A stretch of 64,000 bases of DNA from Agromyces sp. SYSU T00194 (GTDB taxonomy: Bacteria > Actinomycetota > Actinomycetes > Actinomycetales > Microbacteriaceae). The stretch's first letter is position 1. Every line of letters starts with the position of its first letter. A program made the translations under genes and the position numbers. The notes under the pieces are model-generated. The model made no database searches. It had not been told where the DNA came from and was given only the letters and a program-made list of their open reading frames with translations. Of this stretch, positions 50,414-58,625 are shown piece by piece. Location: NCBI RefSeq assembly GCF_040496035.1, contig NZ_JBEPJZ010000001.1:1984001-2048000 (forward strand), given 5' to 3'.

Positions 50414-51195
50414 GCCCGCACCCCCGGCGCCCAGCGGTCGCGCAGGAGCAGCAGCACCGCGACCGCGACCACGAGCAGGAGCAGGGCGATCGCCACCGCC
50501 TCGTCGGGGTCGGACTGCAGGGCGAGGTAGCTCGCCACCGGGAGCGTGCGGGTCACGCCCGGGAGCGACCCCGCGAACGTGATGGTCGCGCCGAACTCGC
50601 CGAGCGCCCGCGTGAAGCAGAGCACCGCGCCGGCGGCGACGCCCGGGGCGACCAGCGGCAGCGTGACGTGCCGGAAGACCTGCCAGCGCGAGGCGCCGAG
50701 GGTCGCGGCGGCCTGCTCGACGCGACGGTCCGCGCCGCTCAGCGCGCCCTCGACCGCGAACACGAGGAACGGCATCGAGACGAACACCTGCGCGATCACC
50801 ACCGCTCCCGTGGTGAACGGCACCGTCACGCCCCAGGTCTCGGCGAGCCAGGCGCCGACGAGGCCGCGCCGCCCCAGGAGGAGCAGGAGCGCGATGCCGC
50901 CGACGACGGGCGGCAGGAGGAGCGGCACGGTGACCGCCGCGCGGAGGAGGCGCCGGGGGAGGAGCGGCGCGTCGGCGCTGTGCGCCAGCAGCACCGCGAG
51001 CGGGATGCCGAGCACGAGGCAGCACGCCGTCGCCGCGGTGGCGGTGACGACCGAGAGGCGCAGCGCCTCGAGCACGGGCTCGCTCGCGACCAGCGCCGGC
51101 AGGTCGTCCCACGGGGCGCGCACGACGAGCGCGACGAGGGGCAGGACGAGCACGGCGAGGGCGAGCACGGCGACGGCCACGAGCGGCACGGGCAT
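50410..51195 (-). CDS. modB: Molybdate ABC transporter permease
   Basis: 261 residues with five or six helices; the EAA loop is EQAAATLGASRWQVFRHVTLP, and SMPFLVFAVEGAL and LARALGEFGATITFAGS-like blocks identify ModB. ATG 51195 is the only in-frame start before the first helix and has no good ribosome site. It overlaps the modC start (GTGA). Confidence 0.9.
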   Translation of the reverse strand: MPVPLVAVAVLALAVLVLPLVALVVRAPWDDLPALVASEPVLEALRLSVVTATAATACCLVLGIPLAVLLAHSADAPLLPRRLLRAAVTVPLLLPPVVGGIALLLLLGRRGLVGAWLAETWGVTVPFTTGAVVIAQVFVSMPFLVFAVEGALSGADRRVEQAAATLGASRWQVFRHVTLPLVAPGVAAGAVLCFTRALGEFGATITFAGSLPGVTRTLPVASYLALQSDPDEAVAIALLLLVVAVAVLLLLRDRWAPGVRA

Positions 51196-51244
51196 GCGAC
51201 CGCGCCCCGGGTCGCCACGCGTGCCTCGGCCTGCGGTGCCCCGA

Positions 51245-52024
51245 TCACGGCGGGCCGAAGCCGGCATCGGCGAGCACCTCCCGACCCGCGTCGGAGCGCA
51301 CGAACGCGATGAACTCGCGGGCGGTGGCGCCTTCGGTCGTGCCGATCGGCGCGATCGGATACGCGTTGACGACGGCATCCACCCCCGGGGCCGGGACCTC
51401 CTCGACCGCGCCGCCCGCCGCCGCCACGTCGGTGCGGTAGACGAGCCCCGCGTCCGCCTCGCCCAGCGACAGGCGGGTGAGCACGGCCTTGACGTCCTGC
51501 TCGAGGGTGTCGGGCGCCGCGTCGACGCCGGCGCCCTCGAGCACCTCGGCCGCGGCCGCTCCGCAGGGCACCTCGGGTGCGCAGAGGGCGATCGCGAGGT
51601 CGGGGTCCGCGAGGTCGCCGAGGCCCGTGACACCGGCGGGATTGCCCGCCGGCACGGCCAGCGCGAGGGTGTTCGTGGCGAACACCTCCGGGGCGGCGGC
51701 GGTCGCGCCGCCGTCGACCGCGCGCTGCATGGTGGCCTCGTCGGCCGACGCGAAGACGTCGGCGGGCGCGCCCTCGAGGATCTGTCCGACGAGCGTCGAG
51801 CTGCCGCCGTACGAGATCGCGACGTCGATGCCCGGATGCGCCGCCTCGAACGCCGCGGCCAGCTCGTCGAAGGTCTCGGTGAGCGACGCCGCCGCGAACA
51901 CGGTGATCGACGGGCCGGGCGCGTCGACCGGGGCGAACGCGCCGGTGCCCGAGCAGCCGGCGAGGGCGAGCAGGGCGACGGATGCCGCCGCCGTCGACGC
52001 ACCCCGCCGGAGCCGACGGCTCAC
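51245..52024 (-). CDS. modA: Molybdate-binding lipoprotein
   Basis: 259 residues; signal peptide with lipobox LLALAGC. The mature start ITVFAAASLTETFDELAAAF, then ISYGGSSTLVGQI and GAPADVFASADEATMQ, are canonical ModA blocks including the Ser residues that hold the oxyanion. GTG 52024 overlaps the stop of the upstream HTH-Mop gene (GTGA), so the order of expression is regulator, modA, modB, modC. Confidence 0.92.
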   Translation of the reverse strand: MSRRLRRGASTAAASVALLALAGCSGTGAFAPVDAPGPSITVFAAASLTETFDELAAAFEAAHPGIDVAISYGGSSTLVGQILEGAPADVFASADEATMQRAVDGGATAAAPEVFATNTLALAVPAGNPAGVTGLGDLADPDLAIALCAPEVPCGAAAAEVLEGAGVDAAPDTLEQDVKAVLTRLSLGEADAGLVYRTDVAAAGGAVEEVPAPGVDAVVNAYPIAPIGTTEGATAREFIAFVRSDAGREVLADAGFGPP

Positions 52025-52437
52025 GGGCGCTCCGTGCCCGGCACCTCGACCACGACGGTCGTCGCCTTCGCGCTCGCCGCGGCGAGCATGCCCGGGGCGA
52101 GGCCGAGCTCGTCGGCCGCCTCGCGCGTCATGAGCGACACCACCCGGAACGGCCCGGCCTGCAGGTCGACCTGCGCCATCACGCCGTCCTTGGTCACCGC
52201 CGTCACGAGCCCGACGAACCGGTTGCGCGCCGAGGCGCCGGCGAAGGGGAACGCGTCGGCGAGTGCCGTGCCGGCGCCGGTCTCGCCGAGCAGCGGGAGG
52301 AGGTCGGCGCCCGCGACGACCTGCATGCCGTTCGCCGCGCGCGACACCGGCACGCGACCCTGGTCGGCCCAGCGGCGCACCGTGTCGTCGCTCACGCCGA
52401 GGAGGGCTGCCGCCTCGGCGATGCGGAACTCCTGCAT
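52021..52437 (-). CDS. HTH-Mop molybdate regulator/storage protein
   Basis: 138 residues with a MerR-like helix-turn-helix at about 1-50 (FRIAEAAALLGVSDDTVRRW, ADQGRVPVSR) and a Mop/TOBE molybdate-binding domain at about 70-137 (SARNRFVGLVTAVTKDGVMAQV). It is first in the mod operon and probably senses molybdate to control it, substituting for ModE. ATG 52437 has GGAGGGGG upstream. The operon is divergent from moeZ, with 115 bp between starts. Confidence 0.85.
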   Translation of the reverse strand: MQEFRIAEAAALLGVSDDTVRRWADQGRVPVSRAANGMQVVAGADLLPLLGETGAGTALADAFPFAGASARNRFVGLVTAVTKDGVMAQVDLQAGPFRVVSLMTREAADELGLAPGMLAAASAKATTVVVEVPGTERP

Positions 52438-52552
52438 GATGCCCCCTCCGTGGATGCGTGTCCGATACGCAATCGTAGCCGTGAATGCGGTCATGCTGGG
52501 CGGATGTCGCCGATCGGTGCGCGCACCGCCGACGGCTTGCGAGAATCGGAGC

Positions 52553-53722
52553 ATGCCTCCCGTCGACCCGGCGTCCCCGCGCTACCAGCGCCAGCGCATC
52601 CTCCCCGGCGTCGGTCCCGGCGGCCAGGAGGCGCTCGCCGCCGCCCACGTCGTCGTGCTCGGCGCGGGCGGCCTCGGCAGCGCGGTCGTGCCGGTGCTCG
52701 TGGCGGCCGGCGTCGGCCGCGTCACGATCGTGGACGACGACGTGGTCGACGAGACGAACCTGCACCGCCAGGTGCTGCACGGCATCGCCGACGTGGGGCG
52801 CGCGAAGGTCGAGTCGGCGGCGGATGCCGCCCAGACGCTCAGCCCCGAGACGCTGGTGCAGCCGCATGCCGCGCGCTTCACCGAGGCGAATGCCGACGCA
52901 CTGCTCGAGGACGCCGACCTCGTGGTCGACGGCACCGACGACATCCGCACCCGGTACGTCGCCGACGACGCGGCCGCACGTCGCGGCATCCCGCTCGTCT
53001 GGGGGTCGGCGGCGAAGTTCTCCGGGCAGGCGGGCGTCTCGTGGGAGGCGCACGGGGTCGCGTACCGCGACCTCTTCCCCGAGGCCCCGGCCCCCGACGC
53101 GGTGCTGAGCTGCGACATCGACGGCATCCTCCCCAGCGTCTGCACCGTCGTGGGCGGCCTCATGGCCGGCGAGGTGCTGAAGCTCCTGACCGGCATCGGC
53201 GAGCCGCTGCTCGGACGGGTCGCCACGTTCGACGCGTTGTCCGGGCGCACGCGCGAGATCGCGTACCGGCGTGCGGCGCCCGTGCCCGGCGCGGCGGCCG
53301 ACGAGCGGTCGCGTGGCGCGGGCTCCGGTGCATCCGTCGCGCCATCGGCCGCCCCGGCGCCGAGCCCCGTCCCGGCCGGGGTCGGGCGACGGCAGCACGT
53401 CGCGCACGATGCGCTCAGCGCGCGGGAGCTGGCGGACGAGATCGCCGGCGGGCATCCGCCCCTGCTCCTCGACGTGCGCGAACCCTGGGAACTCGACGTC
53501 GCCCGGCTCGACGGGGCGATCAACATCCCACTGGGCGAACTCGCGGCCCGCCTCGACGAACTCGACCGCGACGAGCGGATCGTGGCGCTCTGCCACCTGG
53601 GCGTGCGCTCGCAGCACGCGCTGCACGTGCTCGACCACGCCGGCTTCGCCGACATCCGCCACCTCGACGGCGGCCTCGACGCCTGGTCGGCCACCGTCGA
53701 CCCCACCGTCCCCCGCTACTGA
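52553..53722 (+). CDS. moeZ: MoeZ/MoeB-type adenylyltransferase with rhodanese domain
   Basis: 389 residues. N-terminal ThiF/MoeB domain (1-240): RYQRQRILPGVG, GAGGLGSAVVP, DDDVVDETNLHRQ; C-terminal rhodanese domain with the active Cys in CHLGVRSQHA. It adenylates the C-terminus of a MoaD/ThiS-like carrier and passes sulfur to it for molybdopterin synthesis. The two C-x-x-C pairs that hold zinc in MoeB and most MoeZ proteins are not visible, and only one Cys (LSCDIDG) is present in that area. A low-complexity linker of Ala/Pro/Ser joins the domains. Start ATG 52553 has weak ribosome context. Confidence 0.87.
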   Translation: MPPVDPASPRYQRQRILPGVGPGGQEALAAAHVVVLGAGGLGSAVVPVLVAAGVGRVTIVDDDVVDETNLHRQVLHGIADVGRAKVESAADAAQTLSPETLVQPHAARFTEANADALLEDADLVVDGTDDIRTRYVADDAAARRGIPLVWGSAAKFSGQAGVSWEAHGVAYRDLFPEAPAPDAVLSCDIDGILPSVCTVVGGLMAGEVLKLLTGIGEPLLGRVATFDALSGRTREIAYRRAAPVPGAAADERSRGAGSGASVAPSAAPAPSPVPAGVGRRQHVAHDALSARELADEIAGGHPPLLLDVREPWELDVARLDGAINIPLGELAARLDELDRDERIVALCHLGVRSQHALHVLDHAGFADIRHLDGGLDAWSATVDPTVPRY

Positions 53723-53726
53723 CCCG

Positions 53727-53863
53727 GACCCGTCGATTCCCTGCGTTCCGGGCCCGTATTCCGCGGTCTTCTGACGGGTCTCGGGCGCCGCGCGGGCGTT
53801 CCGGTTCGAGACCCGTCAAGAACCTGCGTTCCCAGCGCTGGGAACGCAGGAAGTCGACGGGTC
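53727..53863. repeat. Inverted-repeat element with nested palindromes (copy 8)
   Basis: Outer arms of 23 bp (53727-53749 and 53841-53863) pair with two mismatches. They read GACCCGTCGA, three bases, then CCTGCGTTCC. Inside, GACGGGTCTC (53773-53782) pairs with GAGACCCGTC (53808-53817), and a perfect 28-bp palindrome (53823-53850) is built from CCTGCGTTCCCAGC and its complement. It occupies the moeZ-moeA gap. The class differs in sequence from the TTTTCAGGA copies but matches in size and layout. Confidence 0.85.
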
Positions 53864-53896
53864 TCGGAAACGGTGCGGAGTTGGGAGGATGGGGGC

Positions 53897-55087
53897 ATGA
53901 GCCGCATCGGGGTCGACGAACACGCCGCGTACGTGCGGAGCCTGCTCACGGGACTCTCCGCGCGACCCGCCGAACGGGTCGCGCTGGCCGAGGCCCTCGG
54001 CCGCGTGACCGTCTCGCCCACCGCGTCGCCCATCGCGCTCCCGCCGTTCCGCAACGCGCAGATGGACGGCTACGCGGTGCGCGCGGCCGATACGACGGAT
54101 GCCCCGCTCACGCTGCCCGTCACCGGCGAGGTCGCCGCCGCTCCGGGCGCGCCCGCCCCGCTCGCCCCGGGCACGACCGTGCGCATCATGACCGGCGCGC
54201 CGGTGCCGGAGGGCGCCGACGCGGTCGTCCCGGTCGAGGGCACCGACCGCGGCACCGAGCAGGTGCGCATCGAGACGCCCGTCGCCCGGGGCACCTACGT
54301 GCGCGAGGCCGGATCGGACCTCGCCGCCGGCGCCGACGTGCTGCCCCCGGGCATCCGCCTCGCCTCCCGCCACCTCGCCGCCGCCGCGGCCTCTGGCCTG
54401 ACCCACCTGCTCGTGCGCGAGCGCGTGCGCGTCGCGGTGATCTCCACCGGATCGGAGCTCGTCGACGCGGGTGCCCGGCTCGCGCCGGGCGAACTGCCCG
54501 ACGCGAACGGCGTCGCGCTGGCGTCCGCGGTCGCGGCCACGGGTGCCGACGTGGTGCACCGGGGTCGCGTGCGCGATCACGTCGCGCGCTTCCGCGACGA
54601 GCTCGACGCGGCGGTGGCGGCGGGCGCCGAGCTCGTGATCACCTCGGGCGGCATCTCGCAGGGCGCGCACGAGGTGGTGCGCGAGCTGCTCGAGCCGATG
54701 GGCGCGTGGGTCGGCTCGGTCGCCATGCAGCCGGGCGGCCCGCAGGCGGTCGCCGTCTACGAGCGCGTGCCGGTCGTCGCGTTCCCCGGCAACCCGGTGA
54801 GCGCGCAGATCTCGTTCGAGGTGTTCGTCGCGCCCGTGCTGCGCGCGATCGCGCTGCTGCCCGCGGCGCGCACCGCGCGGCTGCCGCTCGCCGAGCCGGT
54901 CGATTCGGTCGCCGGCCGCCGCCAGTTCCGCCGCGGGCGCCGCACCGCCGACGACGCGGTCGTGCCGGTCGGCGGCCCCGGATCGCACCTGGTCGCAGCC
55001 CTCGCGGCATCCGACCTGCTCTTCGTCGTGCCGGAGGACGTCACGGAACTCGCGGCCGGCGACCTCGTGGATACGGTGGAGCTATGA
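53897..55087 (+). CDS. moeA: Molybdopterin molybdotransferase MoeA
   Basis: 396 residues. PPFRNAQMDGYAVRAAD, IMTGAPVPEGADAVVPVE, STGSELV, ITSGGISQGAH and FPGNPVSAQISFEVFV appear in the MoeA order (domains I-IV). The enzyme inserts molybdate into adenylylated molybdopterin to form active cofactor. ATG 53897 has GGGAGGA upstream. The next gene's start overlaps its stop (ATGA). Confidence 0.93.
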   Translation: MSRIGVDEHAAYVRSLLTGLSARPAERVALAEALGRVTVSPTASPIALPPFRNAQMDGYAVRAADTTDAPLTLPVTGEVAAAPGAPAPLAPGTTVRIMTGAPVPEGADAVVPVEGTDRGTEQVRIETPVARGTYVREAGSDLAAGADVLPPGIRLASRHLAAAAASGLTHLLVRERVRVAVISTGSELVDAGARLAPGELPDANGVALASAVAATGADVVHRGRVRDHVARFRDELDAAVAAGAELVITSGGISQGAHEVVRELLEPMGAWVGSVAMQPGGPQAVAVYERVPVVAFPGNPVSAQISFEVFVAPVLRAIALLPAARTARLPLAEPVDSVAGRRQFRRGRRTADDAVVPVGGPGSHLVAALAASDLLFVVPEDVTELAAGDLVDTVEL

Positions 55088-56178
55088 GCCTCACCCACCT
55101 CGACGACGACGGCCGCGCCCGCATGGTCGACGTCGGCGCCAAGGCCGTCACGCGCCGGGTCGCGGTCGCCGAGGGCCGCCTCGACACGACCGCCGACGTG
55201 ATCGCCCTGGTGCGCGCCGACGACCTGCCCAAGGCCGACGTGCTGCCGACCGCGCGCATCGCCGGCATCGCGGGCGCGAAGCGCACGAGCGAGCTGATCC
55301 CGCTCGCGCACATCCTGCCCCTGGAGAAGGTCTCGCTCGACTTCGAGCTGGGGGAGACGTCGATCGCGATCCGCGCGACCGTCGCCGTCACCGGCAAGAC
55401 CGGCGTCGAGATGGAGGCCCTCACCGCCGTCGCGGTCGCGGGCCTCACCCTGCACGACATGATCAAGGCGGTCGACCCGGGCGCCGTGCTCGGCGGCATC
55501 CGCCTGGTGGAGAAGACCGGCGGCAAGCGGGGGCACTGGCGGGCGGATGCGGGTGAGCAGTCGGGTGCGGCGAGCCGGCCGGGTGCGACGGGCCGGGCGG
55601 ATGCCCCTGGGCAGACCGAGCCTGCAGCGCGAGCGGATGCCCCTCCGTCGGCGCGGTCCTCCCGTCGCACCGCCGAGGTCATCGTCTCCTCCACGCGCGC
55701 CGCGACCGGCGTCTACGCCGACGAGACCGGCCCCGTGATCGCCGAGCGCCTCGCCGCGATGGGCTTCGACGTGGCGGAGCCGATCGTGGTCGCCGACGCC
55801 GACATCGGCACGGCGATCGCCGCGGCCGTCGCCCGTGGGCCGCGCGTGCTGCTCACCACCGGCGGCACCGGCGTGCACCCCGGCGACCGCACGCCCGAGG
55901 CGACCGCGGCGGTGCTCGACCGCGAGCTGCCGGGCATCGCCGAGGCGATCCGTGCCGCGGGCCTCGCGAAGACCCCGACCGCCGCGCTCAGTCGCGCGCT
56001 GGCCGGAGTGGCCGGCGGCACCGTGGTGGTGAACCTGCCCGGCTCGCGCGGCGGCGTCGCCGACGGCCTCGACGTGCTCGCGGGCCTGCTGCCGCACGTG
56101 CTCGACCAGCTCGACGGCGGGGACCACCGGACTGCGGCGGCCGACCACCACCGCGGCGAGGGGGCCGCGCATGCCTGA
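55084..56178 (+). CDS. moaCB: Bifunctional MoaC/MoaB molybdenum-cofactor protein
   Basis: 364 residues. The N-terminal MoaC domain (about 1-155: MVDVGAKAVTRRVA, LIPLAHILPLEKVSLDF, VEMEALTAVAVAGLTLHDMI) makes cyclic pyranopterin monophosphate together with MoaA. The C-terminal MoaB/MogA domain (about 200-345; TTGGTGVHPGDRTPEAT) adenylylates molybdopterin. The linker (about 157-198) is low complexity and contains three GGATGC copies. Fusion of these two is common in actinobacteria. It overlaps both neighbours. Confidence 0.92.
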   Translation: MSLTHLDDDGRARMVDVGAKAVTRRVAVAEGRLDTTADVIALVRADDLPKADVLPTARIAGIAGAKRTSELIPLAHILPLEKVSLDFELGETSIAIRATVAVTGKTGVEMEALTAVAVAGLTLHDMIKAVDPGAVLGGIRLVEKTGGKRGHWRADAGEQSGAASRPGATGRADAPGQTEPAARADAPPSARSSRRTAEVIVSSTRAATGVYADETGPVIAERLAAMGFDVAEPIVVADADIGTAIAAAVARGPRVLLTTGGTGVHPGDRTPEATAAVLDRELPGIAEAIRAAGLAKTPTAALSRALAGVAGGTVVVNLPGSRGGVADGLDVLAGLLPHVLDQLDGGDHRTAAADHHRGEGAAHA

Positions 56179-56584
56179 GGTGCTCGCCGTCGTCACCACG
56201 GACCCGCTCGACCGCGCCGCGATCGAGGCGTTCGTCACGACGCGCCGGGACGGCGCCGTCGTGACGTTCGAGGGCGTCATCCGCGACCACGACCACGGCG
56301 AGTCGGTGAGCGCGCTCGAGTACCAGGCCCACCCCGACGCCGAGAAGTTCCTGCGCGAGACGTGCGCGGAGATCGCGGCCGAGACGGGGCTGCGCGTCGC
56401 CGCGGCCCACCGGTACGGCGCGCTGGCGATCGGGGACGTGGCGCTCGTGGCATCCGTCGCCGCCCCCCACCGCGCCGAGGCGTTCGCGGCCTGCGCCGCC
56501 CTCGTCGACCGCATCAAGGAGCGCACCCCCATCTGGAAGCGCCAGCACCTCGCGGGCGGCACCACCGAATGGGTGAACCTCTGA
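56171..56584 (+). CDS. moaE: Molybdopterin synthase catalytic subunit MoaE
   Basis: 137 residues. GAVVTFEGVIRDHDHGESVSALEYQAHP and RIKERTPIWKRQ with the catalytic Lys match MoaE. It partners MoaD to convert cyclic pyranopterin to molybdopterin by adding two sulfurs. It overlaps the moaCB stop by eight bases. No moaD or moaA lies in the window. Confidence 0.93.
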   Translation: MPEVLAVVTTDPLDRAAIEAFVTTRRDGAVVTFEGVIRDHDHGESVSALEYQAHPDAEKFLRETCAEIAAETGLRVAAAHRYGALAIGDVALVASVAAPHRAEAFAACAALVDRIKERTPIWKRQHLAGGTTEWVNL

Positions 56585-56612
56585 CGCGTTCGCGTTCGCG
56601 TTCGCGTTCGCG
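56585..56612 (+). repeat. Hexamer tandem repeat after moaE
   Basis: GCGTTC is repeated about four times (CGCGTTCGCGTTCGCG...) immediately after the moaE stop and then degrades into similar GC-rich sequence to about 56660. It is a simple repeat; I see no gene in it. Confidence 0.6.
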
Positions 56613-57238
56613 TGCGCGTCCGCGCACGCGCCAGCGCCCGCGATCGCGCGACGTCGACGCGCTCGACGTCGCCGACCGCGAGGCGACCACCGCCGGCTGA
56701 TCGGTCGCACCGGTGCCGATGCTCGCGCCTGCGAGAGCGTGCCGCGCTGCTCCCACGTGCCACGAGCGTCGCGTCGCTGCGCTGGTTCGCTGACACGGAC
56801 CACACCGGTCTGCACCGGTGCTGCTGACAGAACACTGTCACAATTCTGCAACGGCGGCTGCGTGGCAGGATCGCGCCGCTGGGGACGATGGTGGCGGATT
56901 CACCGTCATTTCCCGTGATTCCGGGCCTTGTGCGGCGGTTCCCCGACGATCGCCTCCCGAGCATTAACACGAGTGACATATCGAAGCAATGTCAATGTAA
57001 TGCCGAACCTCGAATCTAGGAGCACCTGCAGCGGTCGGCAGTCTTCTGCCGACGAGTACCACCGGGTCGGATCGCGTCGGTACCGCGACGATTCCGCCCC
57101 GGCGCACCACGAGCACCTCCCACCTGCGATGGGCGGATCCGAGGGATCCGCATCGCGGGCGGGTCCGGTCGTGCATCCCCGGCGACCGTGCCTCCCGCCC
57201 CGCGATTCGCACCACTTCACACCGAAACGGAGCACAGC
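56613..57238. other. Long intergenic and leader region upstream of the urea operon
   Basis: The moaE-urtA gap (56585-57238) is 654 bp. It contains the hexamer repeat, a small dyad GACAG-AACA-CTGTC (56826-56839), and an AT-richer segment around 56960-57010 carrying putative GlnR half-sites. From there to the urtA start (about 230 bp) I find no gene and no clear terminator; it is probably promoter and leader. Confidence 0.55.
56964..57001. promoter_or_regulatory. GlnR-like boxes upstream of urtA
   Basis: TTAAC-N6-GACAT-N6-GCAAT-N6-GTAAT: four five-base half-sites at exact 11-bp period, as in GlnR sites (gTnAC-n6-GaAAC) of actinomycetes. GlnR activates nitrogen-source genes, including urea transport, under ammonium limitation. 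Half-site sequence match is moderate; the spacing is striking. Confidence 0.6.
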
Positions 57239-58531
57239 ATGATCACCACGAGCAGGAAGCGCGTCAAGGCGCTCCTCGCCGCGGGCGCGATCGCCGCGAC
57301 CACGGCCCTCATCCTCTCCGGCTGCGGCGCGCGCGCCGGCGACACCGCATCCGACGACGCCTCCGAGAGCTGCGTCGACACGTCGGGCGACACCATCAAG
57401 CTCGGCTTCCTCAACTCGCTCACCGGCGGCATGGCGATCTCCGAGACCACCGTCTCCAACGTGCTGCACATGGCGGCCGACGAGATCAACGCCGACGGCG
57501 GCATCCTCGGCAAGCAGATCGAGTACATCCAGGAGGACGGCGCCACCGACTGGCCGACCTTCGCGGAGAAGACCGAGAAGCTGCTCACGCAGGACTGCGT
57601 CGCGGCGATCTTCGGCGGCTGGACCTCGTCGTCGCGCAAGGCCGTCAAGCCGGTGGTCGAGGAGCACAACGGGCTGTTCTTCTACCCGGTGCAGTACGAG
57701 GGCCTCGAGTCGTCGCCGAACATCTACTACACGGGCGCGACCACGAACCAGCAGATCCTCCCCGCGATGGACTTCCTCGCGGCCGAGGGCGTGGAGACCC
57801 TGTTCCTCGCGGGCTCCGACTACGTGTTCCCGCGCACGGCGAACGCCATCATCAAGCTCTACGCGGCCGAGCTCGGCATCGAGATCGTCGGCGAGGAGTA
57901 CGTGCCGCTCGACAAGGACGACTGGACGACGCAGGTCGCGAAGATCGTCGAGGCCGACCCCGACTTCGTGTTCAACACCATCAACGGCTCGTCGAACGTC
58001 GGCTTCATCAAGGCCTACTACGACGCCGGCCTCTCGCCCGAGGAGACCCCGATCATCTCGGTGTCGATCGCCGAGGAGGAGGCGCCCGCCATGGGCCACG
58101 AGGTCACCGGCAACTACGCCTCGTGGAACTACTTCCAGTCGCTCGACACCCCGAACAACCCCGAGTTCATCGAGGCCTGGCAGGCCTACCCGGGCTCGAG
58201 CGGCGTGACCAGCGACCCGATGGAGGCCGCGTACATCTCGCTCTACCTGTACAAGGCGCTGGTCGAGGCGGCAGGCAGCTTCGACGTCGACGCGGTGAAC
58301 GCCGCGGCCACGGAGAACGAGATCACGGTCGACGCTCCCGAGGGCGTCGTCACGCTCGACGGTGAGAACCACCACATCTCCAAGCCCGGCCACATCGGGC
58401 AGATCAACGAGGACAACCAGTTCGACATCGTCTGGGAGTCGGACGGGTTCATCGACCCGGACCCGTACCTCGACGAGTACGACTGGTTCCCGGCCGACGT
58501 CCGCGACGCGCTCGTGGCGGCCGCGGGCTGA
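57239..58531 (+). CDS. urtA: Urea ABC transporter substrate-binding lipoprotein
   Basis: 430 residues; lipobox LILSGC. Diagnostic UrtA blocks: IKLGFLNSLTGGMAISE, GGWTSSSRKAVKPVVEE, FYPVQYEGLESSPNIYYTGA and TNQQILPAMD. It binds urea, or short amides, outside the membrane. ATG 57239 has GGAG upstream. It leads urtABCDE, and a long hairpin separates it from urtB. Confidence 0.93.
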   Translation: MITTSRKRVKALLAAGAIAATTALILSGCGARAGDTASDDASESCVDTSGDTIKLGFLNSLTGGMAISETTVSNVLHMAADEINADGGILGKQIEYIQEDGATDWPTFAEKTEKLLTQDCVAAIFGGWTSSSRKAVKPVVEEHNGLFFYPVQYEGLESSPNIYYTGATTNQQILPAMDFLAAEGVETLFLAGSDYVFPRTANAIIKLYAAELGIEIVGEEYVPLDKDDWTTQVAKIVEADPDFVFNTINGSSNVGFIKAYYDAGLSPEETPIISVSIAEEEAPAMGHEVTGNYASWNYFQSLDTPNNPEFIEAWQAYPGSSGVTSDPMEAAYISLYLYKALVEAAGSFDVDAVNAAATENEITVDAPEGVVTLDGENHHISKPGHIGQINEDNQFDIVWESDGFIDPDPYLDEYDWFPADVRDALVAAAG

Positions 58532-58538
58532 TCCCGCC

Positions 58539-58579
58539 GACGCGGGGTCCCGTGCCGCCACGGCACGGGGCCCCGCGTC
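58539..58579 (+). terminator. 19-bp hairpin between urtA and urtB
   Basis: GACGCGGGGTCCCGTGCCG (58539-58557), loop CCA, and the reverse complement (58561-58579), with one position forming G-U in RNA. It is analogous to the phnD-phnC hairpin and again has no T-run. Confidence 0.85.
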
Positions 58580-58625
58580 CCGGACCCGCTCGAGATCCCA
58601 TGCTCACGGAAAGGAGCGCCCGCAG

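Noticed and set aside
56575..56700. A short Arg/Ser-rich reading frame after moaE
   Set aside because: It is a translation of the GCGTTC hexamer repeat and has no independent ribosome site or conserved features.
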